Counted from the first letter of the stretch, positions 25,810 through 35,418 are shown. The stretch: 64,000 nucleotides of DNA from Fodinibius saliphilus (GCF_005869845.1 NZ_VAWF01000001.1:558001-622000); one strand, 5' to 3'. The notes: generated by a model not told the origin, from the letters alone. A program made the numbers and translations.

Positions 25810-26551
25810 CTTTGCTGTTATTCGGCCCACGAATCTTTTTAAAGAGGAAGGGGTTCGGGCATGGTTCACACTCAAAAACAATCAATATAGAAAGCAAAAT
25901 AGTATTGCTGGTCTAAACCTTGGATATAATACATCTGAGAAAAAGGAAGTTGTTACTCAAAACAGACTTAACCTATTATCTTCGTTAGAAGTAAATAAAG
26001 AATGGGTGGCATTTGCTGATCAAGTACACAGTAATAGAGTTAGGATTGTGATACAGGGAGGTACCTTTCCCAATACAGATGGGTTAATTACCTCTGTTCC
26101 AGGTTTAACAATAGCTATTCAGGTGGCTGATTGTGCAGCTATTTTATTATGGGATGCAGAATCAAAAACTATTGGAGCTTTACATGCTGGATGGCGTGGT
26201 GCTGTTGGTGATATTGTACCCAAAGGTATTAATGATATGGCTGATCAGGGAGCTGATCCTCAAAATATGAAGGCGTTTGTAAGTCCTTGTATATCGCTCA
26301 AAAACTTTGAAGTGGGAATAGAAGTTGCAGAGCAGTTTCCGGATAACTTTGTGGATTATGAGCATTTTGAAAAGCCTCATGTAGATCTTCGGAGATTTAT
26401 TCGAAATCAATTACAAGAAGGTGGCATCCCCCAGAAACATATTGAAGTGGCCCCAGGCTGTACTTTTGAAGATAAGGAACGATTTTACTCTTTCCGACGA
26501 GAAGGGAAGAAAAGTGGTAGGATGATGGCTCTTATCCAGATAACTGAATAA
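25790..26551 (+). CDS. pgeF: Peptidoglycan editing factor / multicopper polyphenol oxidase family
   Basis: The 253-residue protein belongs to the YfiH/PgeF family, which hydrolyses wrongly incorporated residues in peptidoglycan precursors and shows purine nucleosidase or oxidase activities in some members. Signatures include FADQVHSNRV, QVADCAAILLWD (metal-binding Cys) and GALHAGWRGAVGDIV (metal-binding His), FVSPCISLKNFEVG and FYSFRREGKKSGRM near the end. The ATG lies inside the end of aroE in another frame (20-bp overlap), so the two are coupled. Confidence 0.92.
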   Translation: MNKLKTDFAVIRPTNLFKEEGVRAWFTLKNNQYRKQNSIAGLNLGYNTSEKKEVVTQNRLNLLSSLEVNKEWVAFADQVHSNRVRIVIQGGTFPNTDGLITSVPGLTIAIQVADCAAILLWDAESKTIGALHAGWRGAVGDIVPKGINDMADQGADPQNMKAFVSPCISLKNFEVGIEVAEQFPDNFVDYEHFEKPHVDLRRFIRNQLQEGGIPQKHIEVAPGCTFEDKERFYSFRREGKKSGRMMALIQITE

Positions 26552-26577
26552 TAAGAATATTAAATTTTCATAGCCTA

Positions 26578-27477
26578 TTGCGACTTTCTTATTCTCCCGA
26601 CTATTATGCTCCTATTCCCAATGAGCATATATTTCCGATGAAAAAATTTACTGCTCTGCATCACTATCTTTTAGAACAAAATCTGATTGATAGCAGTGAT
26701 ATTGTAGAACCTTCTCCGGTGGATATTCCCAACCTTACAACAGTACATTCTCAACGTTATTCCAACGGTATTGTGAATGGGGATTTAGGAAAAAGAGAAT
26801 TGCGGAAGCTAGGGTTGCCTTGGTCGAAGAGGTTGGCTCACAGATCCAGGTTGGCCGTGCAAGGGACGATCAACGCCTCCTTAATGGCACTGCAGGATGG
26901 AATATCAGGAAATTTGGCAGGAGGCACTCATCACGCTATGCCCGACTATGGCGAAGGGTTCTGTGTATTTAATGATGTAGCCGTCGCAATTAAAGTACTG
27001 CGGCAGTCGATGTGGGCTAAAAAGATATTAGTTATTGATTGTGATGTTCATCAAGGGAATGGGACAGCTAAAATTTTTAAAAATAACGACGACGTATTTA
27101 CCTTTTCATTGCATGGTGCAAAGAACTATCCCTTTAAAAAGCCTCCCTCTACATTAGATATTGGGTTGCCGGATGAAACGCAGGATGAAGTATATTTGTC
27201 TACCTTGGGAGATGCACTTGACGAGATATTTGAACAGTTTTCCCCGGATTTGGTCTATTACCTTGGCGGAATAGATCCGTTGGAAGCGGATCATTTCGGA
27301 CGACTTTCTTTAACGATGAATGGTTTAAAAAACAGAGATCGTATAGTAATACAAAAAGTAATAGATGATGATGTTCCACTTGTATTATTGTTGTCGGGCG
27401 GTTATGCTCCCACATTGGGAGATACGGTGAGGGCACATGCGCTAATGTATGAAACAGCCTTAGAATTGGCTCTGTAA
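26578..27477 (+). CDS. Histone-deacetylase superfamily protein
   Basis: The 299-residue protein resembles class II/IV-like deacetylases and acetylpolyamine amidohydrolases. It shows the zinc-site motifs GGTHHAMPDYGEGFCVFNDVAVA (tandem His and Gly-rich loop) and VIDCDVHQGNGTAKIF (Asp and His ligands). It then has YYLGGIDPLEADHFGRL, with Asp, and LLLSGGYAP, the terminal glycine motif. All expected metal ligands appear present. It starts with TTG at 26578 (MRLSYSPDYY), 26 bp after pgeF. The natural substrate in bacteria is usually a small acetylated amine or acetyl-lysine protein; none can be singled out here. Confidence 0.88.
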   Translation: MRLSYSPDYYAPIPNEHIFPMKKFTALHHYLLEQNLIDSSDIVEPSPVDIPNLTTVHSQRYSNGIVNGDLGKRELRKLGLPWSKRLAHRSRLAVQGTINASLMALQDGISGNLAGGTHHAMPDYGEGFCVFNDVAVAIKVLRQSMWAKKILVIDCDVHQGNGTAKIFKNNDDVFTFSLHGAKNYPFKKPPSTLDIGLPDETQDEVYLSTLGDALDEIFEQFSPDLVYYLGGIDPLEADHFGRLSLTMNGLKNRDRIVIQKVIDDDVPLVLLLSGGYAPTLGDTVRAHALMYETALELAL

Positions 27478-27586
27478 TTGAAAGGATGAAGGACAAAACA
27501 ACGGATTAAAGTTAATAATCATATTCTGACTTCTACCTGTTTTTCTCTATCTTCATAGCTCTTTTGAAAAGAAATAAGTAAATCGT

Positions 27587-28735
27587 TTGAAGTCTAAAAA
27601 TATTGTCATACTGGGTTCCACCGGTTCTATTGGCGAACAAGCCTTAGAGGTGATTTGTGAGCATCCTTCTCAATTTAATGTGTTGGCATTAAGCTGTAAT
27701 AGCAGTTGGCAAAAGCTGGCAGAACAGGCTAATAAATATAAGCCTGAGTATATACTGCTAGGTGATGAACAGTACAGCGATTTACTGAGGGATAAGTTGG
27801 ATGATAACAATATCGAGATCTTAGTTGGCAATGAGGATTTACTCCAGTTAACTAAACTTGATAAAGCTGATATTATCCTTAACAGTTTAGTAGGGTATGC
27901 TGGTTTTGAACCTACTGTTGAAGCATTAAAGGCGGGAAAAAAAGTGGCACTTGCCAATAAAGAATCGCTTGTAGTGGGTGGTGGGCTTATCAACAGACTT
28001 ATTCAGGAGAATGGAAATAATCTTATTCCGGTTGATTCTGAACACAGTGCCATGTTACAATGTTTAGTGGGTGAACCAATTGAGAAGATCGAAAAGCTTA
28101 TTATAACAGCAAGTGGAGGACCGTTTCGCACGTGGACTAAGAAACAGATGCAGGATATAACAGTGAGCGATGCTTTAAATCACCCCAATTGGTCGATGGG
28201 GTCTAAAATCACCATCGATTCTGCAACTATGATGAATAAGGGACTTGAAATTATAGAAGCACACTGGATGTTTAATATGCCGCTATCAAAGATTGAAGCT
28301 GTAGTTCATCCCCAAAGTATTATTCACTCGGTAGTTACCTTTACCGATGGGTCAAGCAAGGCCCAATTGGGGCCACCGACAATGAAGGTACCTATTTTAT
28401 ATGCTTTGACTTATCCTGACAGGCTCGAACTTGAAGCTCCGGAATTGGACTGGAGAAAGGCTTTTGACTTAACATTTGAACCTGTAGATTATAATCGGTT
28501 TCCCTGCTTGAAGTTAGCAATTGAAGCAGCCAAGGAAGGAGGATTGGCCCCGGCAATTTTGAATGCGGCAAATGAAGTTGCTGTGCAACGATTTTTGAAC
28601 GAAGAAATTACCTATATTGATATCCCTAAAGTGATAGATCATTGTCTGGAATCATTAAATAATTCTGGAACTATTACGTTAGAATCACTGAAAAATATTG
28701 ATCAACAGGCCAGGGATCTGGCATTAACTTTTTAA
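27587..28735 (+). CDS. dxr: 1-deoxy-D-xylulose 5-phosphate reductoisomerase
   Basis: The 382-residue enzyme makes 2-C-methyl-D-erythritol 4-phosphate in non-mevalonate isoprenoid synthesis. It has the NADPH site LGSTGSIGEQALEV (residues 8-21), KVALANKESLVVGG, the metal/substrate motif PVDSEHSAMLQCL, ASGGPFRTW, NHPNWSMGSKITIDSATMMNKGLEIIEAHWMF (in parts) and the C-terminal NAANEVAVQRFL. Start is TTG. rseP follows after 18 bp, a common pairing. Confidence 0.96.
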   Translation: MKSKNIVILGSTGSIGEQALEVICEHPSQFNVLALSCNSSWQKLAEQANKYKPEYILLGDEQYSDLLRDKLDDNNIEILVGNEDLLQLTKLDKADIILNSLVGYAGFEPTVEALKAGKKVALANKESLVVGGGLINRLIQENGNNLIPVDSEHSAMLQCLVGEPIEKIEKLIITASGGPFRTWTKKQMQDITVSDALNHPNWSMGSKITIDSATMMNKGLEIIEAHWMFNMPLSKIEAVVHPQSIIHSVVTFTDGSSKAQLGPPTMKVPILYALTYPDRLELEAPELDWRKAFDLTFEPVDYNRFPCLKLAIEAAKEGGLAPAILNAANEVAVQRFLNEEITYIDIPKVIDHCLESLNNSGTITLESLKNIDQQARDLALTF

Positions 28736-28753
28736 TCAGTACTACCTCGCTAC

Positions 28754-30091
28754 ATGGAATGGATTTTAAGTTTATTATCAACACTCGGAATTTTTGCTGC
28801 TGCTCTACTTATCTTGGTTTTCTTTCATGAGCTTGGGCACTTTTTAGCTGCAAAACTTTTTGGAATGCGGGTAGAGCGCTTCTCTCTGGGTTTTCCTCCC
28901 CGTATTTTTGGTATTAAAAAGGGAGAAACCGATTACTGTATAGGAGCAACTCCTCTTGGTGGATATGTGAAAATATCCGGTATGATTGATGAAACCATGG
29001 ATGACGATTACTTGGATGAAGAGCCCAAGCCATGGGAGTTTCGTAGCAAACCTGTCTGGCAACGCATTATTGTAATTACTGCCGGAGTTATCTTTAATAT
29101 GATTCTTGCTGTACTTATTTTTGGCGGTTTAGCTTTTAGTACTGGTGAAGAAAAGGTTGATCTGGATAGTGTAGGTAGTATCTATGTACCCGAAAAATCT
29201 TTGGCAGCCCAAGTGGGGTTCCAAACAGGAGATAAGCTTATTGGGGTTAATGGGGAAGATGTTCCATATTTTTCCGACCTGTTTGCCCCCAATAAAATGA
29301 TGGCGTCTTCATTGAGCTATACGGTTAAAAGAGGGAATGAAACAGTTACCGTTGGGGTACCCGATAGCTTACTTAATGAGATTGGGAAACGGGGGTTTAT
29401 TAATTTTCAGCATGCACTTCCCAGTAAAATTCGATCTGTGGTAGAAGGAAGTCCGGCTGATAAAGTGGGGTTAAAAGAAGGTGATTTTATTACTGCTATT
29501 AATGGTGATAATATTTCACACTGGCTACAGCTGGTAGAGAAGATATCTACTGCTGAAGATTCTCTTAATTTAATGGTAAGGCGTTCCTCTGGTGAAACTA
29601 TCTCAGTAGCGGTAACACCTAACGAAAACAATAAACTGGGTATTTATGCCCCTAATAAAGAAATATTTGATGTAGAACGTTTTAATTATGGCCTTTTTGA
29701 AGCACTGAATGTTGGAGTTAAAAAAACTAATGAAACGGTTTCTGGAATTTTTGGTGGATTCAGTAAAATGTTTGCCGGGGATATCTCCGTTCGCGAAAAC
29801 TTAGGCGGACCGGTAGCTATTGCTAATGTTACCAAACAGGCAACAGATGCCGGAGGTGCAATAGGCTTTTGGAATATTACTGCTTTCTTAAGTGTAACAC
29901 TTGCCATCATGAATATTTTACCTATTCCTGTACTTGACGGTGGCCACCTGATGTTTTTGATTTATGAAGGCATTACACGTCGTGAACCCTCTCCTAAAGT
30001 TCGGATGGCGCTACAACAAATTGGGTTTTTGCTTATAATAGCACTCTTTATATTTGTTACATTCAACGATATACTCAGACAATTCGGCTAA
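28754..30091 (+). CDS. rseP: RIP zinc metalloprotease (site-2 protease, RseP family)
   Basis: The 445-residue membrane protease cleaves substrates within the membrane, classically anti-sigma factors. The first membrane segment holds FFHELGHF (HExxH, residues 24-31). FGFPP-like LGFPPRIFG and GGYVKISGM follow, then a second membrane segment, two PDZ-like regions (about 140-205 and 215-290), and the third ligand motif NILPIPVLDGGHL near residue 393. Length is typical. It is clustered with dxr, psd and pssA in an envelope-biogenesis run. Confidence 0.95.
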   Translation: MEWILSLLSTLGIFAAALLILVFFHELGHFLAAKLFGMRVERFSLGFPPRIFGIKKGETDYCIGATPLGGYVKISGMIDETMDDDYLDEEPKPWEFRSKPVWQRIIVITAGVIFNMILAVLIFGGLAFSTGEEKVDLDSVGSIYVPEKSLAAQVGFQTGDKLIGVNGEDVPYFSDLFAPNKMMASSLSYTVKRGNETVTVGVPDSLLNEIGKRGFINFQHALPSKIRSVVEGSPADKVGLKEGDFITAINGDNISHWLQLVEKISTAEDSLNLMVRRSSGETISVAVTPNENNKLGIYAPNKEIFDVERFNYGLFEALNVGVKKTNETVSGIFGGFSKMFAGDISVRENLGGPVAIANVTKQATDAGGAIGFWNITAFLSVTLAIMNILPIPVLDGGHLMFLIYEGITRREPSPKVRMALQQIGFLLIIALFIFVTFNDILRQFG

Positions 30092-30105
30092 CTTCATCAT
30101 TATTT

Positions 30106-30759
30106 ATGTTTGCACGCGACGGATACACTACTATCTTCGTAACCATTATTTTTGCAATTATTGTCAGCGGTATTGCTCGTTATCTTGAGCCCCACTGGAC
30201 GGCCTATATAATTTATACGGCGATGGTACTGCTCGTAGGGTTTATTTTGTTTTTCTTTAGAGATCCGGACAGGGAAATAACCACAGGTGATAATTTGGTT
30301 ATTTCACCGGCTGATGGTAATGTTGTGCAAATAAAAGAGGTGCAAGAAGACCGATACATTAAAGGTCCTGCAAAACAGATTAGTATATTTCTTTCTCCAC
30401 TTGATGTTCATGTTAACAGAGTTCCCGTTAATGGAAAGCTTGAATACTTGGAATATGAACCGGGGATTTTCTTAGTAGCTTATGACCATAGAGCTTCTGA
30501 GCTTAATGAACGCGCAGACTTTGGAGTTAAACATCCATCCGGCACAAAAGTGTTTTTTCGGCAAATTACCGGTTTTCTAGCACGACGCATTGTGTATCAT
30601 ATTGAAGAAGGGGATAATCTGGAAGCCGGAGAGCGTTTTGGAATGATGAAGTTTGGCTCCAGAATGGATATACTTGTTCCGGTTGAGGTAGAAGTTAACG
30701 TCTCAGAAGGAGAAAAGGCTGTAGCCGGCCAAACAATTTTAGCTACCATTAACGCATAA
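30106..30759 (+). CDS. psd: Phosphatidylserine decarboxylase (short, archaeal-type)
   Basis: The 217-residue enzyme forms phosphatidylethanolamine. It has two N-terminal membrane segments, FFRDPDREI, VISPADGNVVQI, FLSPLDVHVNRVPVNG, and the self-cleavage site KFGSRMDILVP near residue 183. Cleavage at Gly-Ser would create the pyruvoyl group. The short form with FGS rather than LGST is typical of the Psd type that sits beside pssA. It lies 1 bp before pssA. Confidence 0.94.
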   Translation: MFARDGYTTIFVTIIFAIIVSGIARYLEPHWTAYIIYTAMVLLVGFILFFFRDPDREITTGDNLVISPADGNVVQIKEVQEDRYIKGPAKQISIFLSPLDVHVNRVPVNGKLEYLEYEPGIFLVAYDHRASELNERADFGVKHPSGTKVFFRQITGFLARRIVYHIEEGDNLEAGERFGMMKFGSRMDILVPVEVEVNVSEGEKAVAGQTILATINA

Positions 30760-30760
30760 A

Positions 30761-31597
30761 ATGAAATATCCTATACAGAAGTGGAAGCGTTTTCGTCGTC
30801 GTAGAAAACGTAAAAGAAATGGGGATAAACATACTAAAAAGCAGATACCGCGTACGGTAATCCCCAGTTTCTTTACTTTGATGAATCTGTTCTGTGGTTT
30901 TTTGGCAATTATTAGCATTGCCGAAGGACGACTCTTCTTTGGGGCTTGGCTCATTGTTTTTGCCGGCCTATTTGATGCATTAGATGGTTTTATGGCCCGC
31001 CTGTCAAATGCTACTTCTCAATTTGGCATTGAATTGGATTCTATTAGCGATGTAGTATCATTTGGAGTTGCCCCGGGCTTTCTACTTTATGCTTTCGGTT
31101 TAGCAGAGATGCCTTTTGTGGGAATTATTTTAAGTGCTCTTCCGCCACTTTGTGGAGCTGTTCGGTTAGCAAGGTACAATGTAGATGTACATGAGAACTT
31201 TGATGATGACAAGGGCCGAGACGATTTTTTTAAGGGGCTTCCTATTCCCGGGCAGGCAATAATGATTGCAGCTTTTTACCTCACCTTCTATAATCAGATT
31301 GAGATTTTTGAAGGTTTGGAATATGGACTAAATACGGTTTTAGTACCCCTAATTATTCTGCTCTCCTTTTTGATGGTTAGCACTATTCCTTTTGATAAGA
31401 TTCCAAGTTTTGATAAAGAATCCATTAAAAAACATAAGATGAAGCTTTCCCTTTTTATTTTCTATGGATTACTTATTCTATTATTTCAGGAAGTAGGACT
31501 AATGATTGTTTTTTCTGCCTTTGTGGGCAAGGGAATTCTCCTGGGGGGCTACTTCTTTTGGAAAGAAGCCTTTGGAGATGAAGAATTTTCTGATTAG
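30761..31597 (+). CDS. pssA: CDP-diacylglycerol-serine O-phosphatidyltransferase
   Basis: The 278-residue membrane enzyme makes phosphatidylserine, the substrate of the upstream Psd. The CDP-alcohol phosphotransferase motif D-G-x2-A-R-x8-G-x3-D-x3-D is present in FDALDGFMARLSNATSQFG followed by IELDSISDVVSFGVAPG. There are about seven hydrophobic segments. The N-terminus is strikingly basic (RFRRRRKRKR), suiting membrane-surface contact. It is the last gene of the plus-strand run before convergent secretion-related genes. Confidence 0.95.
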   Translation: MKYPIQKWKRFRRRRKRKRNGDKHTKKQIPRTVIPSFFTLMNLFCGFLAIISIAEGRLFFGAWLIVFAGLFDALDGFMARLSNATSQFGIELDSISDVVSFGVAPGFLLYAFGLAEMPFVGIILSALPPLCGAVRLARYNVDVHENFDDDKGRDDFFKGLPIPGQAIMIAAFYLTFYNQIEIFEGLEYGLNTVLVPLIILLSFLMVSTIPFDKIPSFDKESIKKHKMKLSLFIFYGLLILLFQEVGLMIVFSAFVGKGILLGGYFFWKEAFGDEEFSD

Positions 31598-31750
31598 AAA
31601 AAGGAAATAGGGCCTGAGAATCAGTAATTTTAGCCTGTTACTTTGTCTTTCTATTTTTATAGGCAGATTGACAGAGGCTAAACATGCATGTCAGAGTTAG
31701 GGAATCAGGAAAGAGGAGGCAGAAATGCAAGGGATAAAGAAGAATATAGC

Positions 31751-32764
31751 TTAAAACCGGTAACTAAGCCCCAATGAATGTACAGTTCCAAAGCCTGTTT
31801 CAAACGGGATGATAGCATAATTGGCAATAACAGAGCCTACTATTATTCCGGCACCTGCTGTCCATGGACGAACGGTATCTCCCGTTTTATATCCCGATCT
31901 TAACATAATTGTTTCTGCGATATTAAATTCAAGAGCAACAGACGTATAGAGTTCCCGTTCTTCTGTCGTCTGTGTTGTCTTGTTCGATACTGTGAGAGGA
32001 AAGGTCCAGTCATTCTTAAGATTCACTGTTACAGGGAGATCATCATTCTCAGGAGGTGTAAAGGTAAAAAGTTTGGCATTAAATCCGCCTCGCAGTGTAG
32101 TTGGCAGAGGGGTAGCTTCATTAATTAGTTCATCCATTTTGCCCAGATTTAGTAAACTTACCCCAATTTGTAGGCGTTTATTCCAGAAACGACTAGCTAT
32201 TCCCCAATTAGTAGCATATCCAGAAGCATTATAGATATAATATTCCTCTCGCAAGTATTGAAAGGTTCCGCCAATAGCAATGGGGCCTACTTTGTAAGCA
32301 TAGCCTGCGCTTAGCGACAGCAGGTTTATAGCAAAAGAACCTTCGGCAGGTCCAGCCTGGTTTCGTAGTATAATATCATCATCTTGGGCCCCGGTAAATC
32401 CAAAAGCTATTCCACGTTCTCCTTTTTTGAAATTTACCGCAGCATGAGTGTGGGAAAGGTCGCCAATCCAGAGGGTATAATCAGCATTGAGTGATGAGCT
32501 GGACTCTAATGCAAGGTTAGCAGGGTTGGAATACAGGTTTGATGCTCCTAACTGTTCAGCTGTTACCACTTCATTAAAACCTAAGGCTTGTGTGCCCGGA
32601 CCAATAGTCAAAAGGTCAAGGCCTGTTTGCTGGCTATAAGCTATATTAGTTGACATTGTACTTATTAAGCACAAACCAAGTAAGAACAAATATGGTGGTC
32701 TCTGTTTCTTGAGAAAAGACAAAGGAAATATATTATGGCATTTATCTGTATTGTTCATCAGCAA
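31751..32764 (-). CDS. PorV/PorQ-family outer-membrane protein
   Basis: The 337-residue protein has an N-terminal hydrophobic export segment (about 24-44, ending NIAYSQ). It then shows a FadL/PorV-like barrel start: LDLLTIGPGTQALGFNEVVTAEQLGASNLYSNPANLAL (in parts), matching the GARALGMGGA...A...NPA pattern of PorV/PorQ proteins. The end LGLSYRF is a typical outer-membrane C-terminal strand. PorV carries cargo in type IX secretion; whether this paralog does is inference. It lies 23 bp after a second related gene. Confidence 0.8.
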   Translation of the reverse strand: MLMNNTDKCHNIFPLSFLKKQRPPYLFLLGLCLISTMSTNIAYSQQTGLDLLTIGPGTQALGFNEVVTAEQLGASNLYSNPANLALESSSSLNADYTLWIGDLSHTHAAVNFKKGERGIAFGFTGAQDDDIILRNQAGPAEGSFAINLLSLSAGYAYKVGPIAIGGTFQYLREEYYIYNASGYATNWGIASRFWNKRLQIGVSLLNLGKMDELINEATPLPTTLRGGFNAKLFTFTPPENDDLPVTVNLKNDWTFPLTVSNKTTQTTEERELYTSVALEFNIAETIMLRSGYKTGDTVRPWTAGAGIIVGSVIANYAIIPFETGFGTVHSLGLSYRF

Positions 32765-32787
32765 AAGTAAATAGATTATTTTCGTTC

Positions 32788-33765
32788 TTACAAGTTCAAC
32801 TGAATACCAAAGATGTGCATATACGCGATTTTATTGGATTCTTGAACAAATGCATAATCGATGGATGGGTTCATAAAATCAAAGGGGAGATGTATGGAGA
32901 AACCGGCACTGGCATGGTTTGTTTTTTTAATTGCTGAAATCGCATCAATCTGCCAACCAGCTCGGAGAGTAACCCGCTCATGAAGTCCATATGCCATTCC
33001 GAGGTTAATATTAGTTATAGTTCCCTCTTCATGGATCTGTTGTCCACCATCCAAGCTAATATGAAATTTATCCATGGGGTTATAAAAGATGCCCAGTTTT
33101 ATTTGAGTTGGGAATGGGTCATTTTGGGAAGAGAGGTTATCACCATAGAAATTACTGGAGTTCCAGCTGTAAGCAGCAATTAAATCTTGAACCGTAGCCC
33201 CTAGCTGAAGTTGATTAGAAATTTTATACAACAACCCGATATCAAGGCCAACAGTAGTAGCATTGTCAACTGCATTGTGTAGATCAGATAGGTAATATTT
33301 AACCCCAAGACCAACAGAAAGGTTGTTTCTCAGGGATAGTCCGGCTGTTGCTGTAAGTTGGTATTCGTGAGTTGAAAGCATGTTTGTGTGATAGCCATCA
33401 GCGTTGCGCCCATCAATATCATTTACATTGGCGTTTATAATAGAGATAGATGCTCCCGCACTGGGTGGTAACCGAAAGGTACTACTGATGGTGTGCAGGC
33501 TGCGATCGAAGCTCATTGCTGCGGTAGAAAGATCGATCTGGTTGCCTGTTCCGGCATGAGCAACAACAGCGGGGTTATAGTAGCTATATATCCCTTCTTG
33601 TGTTGTAGCCGTGAAAGCATTGCCCATTGCCATCCCTCGGGGGCCAAAACCCAACCGACTGAAAGCACCAGCTCGCCCGCCATGTTGAGCTTGTACAGCG
33701 GTAGTACAGGTTGTTACTATTAAAAATAAAAGTAATGATCTACAGTATGCAGTTGGTTTTTGCAT
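32788..33765 (-). CDS. PorV/PorQ-family outer-membrane protein
   Basis: The 325-residue protein has a signal peptide (about 1-27, ending AVQAQ) and the PorV/PorQ opening FSRLGFGPRGMAMGNAFTATTQEGIYSYYNPAVVA (in parts). It continues with barrel-like alternation and ends in HIFGIQLNL. It is a paralog of the following gene with low visible identity. It begins 3 bp after the stop of a large protein with a C-terminal FlgD/T9SS-like domain, so the three are likely one transcript. Confidence 0.82.
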   Translation of the reverse strand: MQKPTAYCRSLLLFLIVTTCTTAVQAQHGGRAGAFSRLGFGPRGMAMGNAFTATTQEGIYSYYNPAVVAHAGTGNQIDLSTAAMSFDRSLHTISSTFRLPPSAGASISIINANVNDIDGRNADGYHTNMLSTHEYQLTATAGLSLRNNLSVGLGVKYYLSDLHNAVDNATTVGLDIGLLYKISNQLQLGATVQDLIAAYSWNSSNFYGDNLSSQNDPFPTQIKLGIFYNPMDKFHISLDGGQQIHEEGTITNINLGMAYGLHERVTLRAGWQIDAISAIKKTNHASAGFSIHLPFDFMNPSIDYAFVQESNKIAYMHIFGIQLNL

Positions 33766-33768
33766 GGT

Positions 33769-35322
33769 TTAATTAATCAATAATATCTTTCCCCGGATCG
33801 TATTGCCCGGGCTATCAATCTGGTAAAATACGGCCCCATTTGCCACGTCTTTCCCATTGGTTGTAGTGCCATCCCATACCGCTTCATAAGTCCCTGGAGT
33901 ATAGTCTCCTGATGCAATCTTTTTGATCAGTTTCATCCTGAAATCAAATAACCGGATTGTGACTTGCCCGGCCTTTTTTACTTCATATTTGATACGCACG
34001 AGACTGTGGCGTCGGGGTGAAAAGGGATTGGGATAGGCATAAGCGTTAACGTCCGGAGCATCCTGTTGGTAGTGATTGTTCCCATCAAGAGGGAAGTTAA
34101 CCCGTGTAATTTCCCAGTTCTCTCCACCATCGGCGGTTGAGGCGATACCATCACCGGTGCCGACCCATAGACGATTGGTAGTAGAGGCAATGCTATAATA
34201 TGCAGCAGACTTTTTGATAAAAGTATTTGCAGAAGTTATCTGTGGTATAGTTGTCCAATTAGCACCACCGTCACTGCTTTTAAATAACCCATCATCTCCA
34301 GCGGCATAAATAACCCCGTCAGAAAAATCAATGTCATTTATACGTTTTCCCTGCAAGTAGCGATCGAAGCTTTTTCCCCCGTTCCTGGTTCGAACAATAC
34401 CAAAACTTTCATTATCACGAAGCCCAGATGACCAGTTGGTCATCCAGATATCTCCGGTAGAGGGCTGCTGTTTAATGGTGATGATCCAGTTGCCTAATAA
34501 ACCATCTGAAGAGCCGTCTACTTGGATATGTCGCCATCGAATACTATCGGCAGGAGCAGTGAGTGCATTATCAGAGATATTTAGCCCTCCTGCGGTACCA
34601 CACCACACCCTATTACTGCGATCGATAAAGACCGAAAACCCCAATAGGTTCTGGTCAAAACGGGGATCATAACGATTGGTGCCATTGCTGTTAAATGTAT
34701 ATTCATTGTCTGGACTTAAGGTATCGACCTGCTGAGGAGGGAGTATAATTCGTTTCCAGTTTGCACCAAAATCTTGGCTTCTGACTAAGCCCAAGGCCCA
34801 ATTTGCAGAAAAAACGGTTTCTCCCTTAAAAGCTACCTCAAAAGACGGAGATTGTTGCTGTGCCGTAACAGGAAGCTTGGCATATCTTGTACCACCATAA
34901 ACGAAGGTGCTGTCATCCTCTTCGTCATTCGGATTTTTAATAAACTTCCAGTTTTCCCCTCCATCTGTGGAATAGTGGAATCCAAGTCCTGATTGTACAT
35001 CCCCGTTTGGTGTAGAGGCTGTGTAACCTAACCCTGCCCAAACGGTATCTTGTGCCAAGGCAAGGGAATATACGCTTCCTTCTTCATTTATAATTTTTTG
35101 CGCATTTTCAGGAAAATACCAATTTGCGCTATTGTCTATGGTACGATTTAAACCGGGACCTATCCATAAGGTATCACCAAATGTTTCCATATTTGAAACA
35201 GAATTACTCTTAATGGATCGGTCTGGAGAGGGAACAGGGCCTACAATTTGAGCTTTAAGAGATAGACTACCCCCTATAGACAAGAGGATAAAGCATAAAA
35301 GAAATCGTGATGACAGCACCAT
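33769..35322 (-). CDS. Exported BNR/sialidase-like repeat protein with C-terminal FlgD/T9SS-type domain
   Basis: The 517-residue protein has a signal peptide (about 1-24, ending SLKAQ). Beta-propeller-like repeats follow with Asp-box-like motifs (YSTDGGENWKFI, VRSQDFGANWKRI, FKSSDGGANWTTI, ASTADGGENWEI). From about residue 425 a C-terminal Ig-like domain reads AYPNPFSPRRHSLVRIKYEV, then VTIRLFDFRMKLIKKI and WDGTTTNGKDVANGAVFYQI. The YPNPF opening and FDFRMKLIKK/WDGTTxxGxxVxxG pattern are those of FlgD-Ig and type IX sorting domains. It would be secreted or surface-attached; the propeller target is unknown. It leads the operon with the two PorV/PorQ genes. Confidence 0.85.
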   Translation of the reverse strand: MVLSSRFLLCFILLSIGGSLSLKAQIVGPVPSPDRSIKSNSVSNMETFGDTLWIGPGLNRTIDNSANWYFPENAQKIINEEGSVYSLALAQDTVWAGLGYTASTPNGDVQSGLGFHYSTDGGENWKFIKNPNDEEDDSTFVYGGTRYAKLPVTAQQQSPSFEVAFKGETVFSANWALGLVRSQDFGANWKRIILPPQQVDTLSPDNEYTFNSNGTNRYDPRFDQNLLGFSVFIDRSNRVWCGTAGGLNISDNALTAPADSIRWRHIQVDGSSDGLLGNWIITIKQQPSTGDIWMTNWSSGLRDNESFGIVRTRNGGKSFDRYLQGKRINDIDFSDGVIYAAGDDGLFKSSDGGANWTTIPQITSANTFIKKSAAYYSIASTTNRLWVGTGDGIASTADGGENWEITRVNFPLDGNNHYQQDAPDVNAYAYPNPFSPRRHSLVRIKYEVKKAGQVTIRLFDFRMKLIKKIASGDYTPGTYEAVWDGTTTNGKDVANGAVFYQIDSPGNTIRGKILLIN

Positions 35323-35380
35323 GAAAAATAGATTTATTATTGAATCGTAATATAGGTTTTATTTCACCTAAATAAACTTG

Positions 35381-35409
35381 TTGATTTTAGTACAGGTGGC
35401 TATTATATT
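35381..35409 (+). promoter_or_regulatory. Possible trp promoter (-35 TTGATT, -10 TATATT)
   Basis: TTGATT at 35381-35386 and TATATT at 35404-35409 are spaced by 17 bp. If correct, transcription starts near 35416, leaving the trp leader peptide almost leaderless (ATG at 35419). The match is to the general bacterial consensus, not the Bacteroidota-specific one, so it is tentative. Confidence 0.35.
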
Positions 35410-35418
35410 CAGAGCGTT

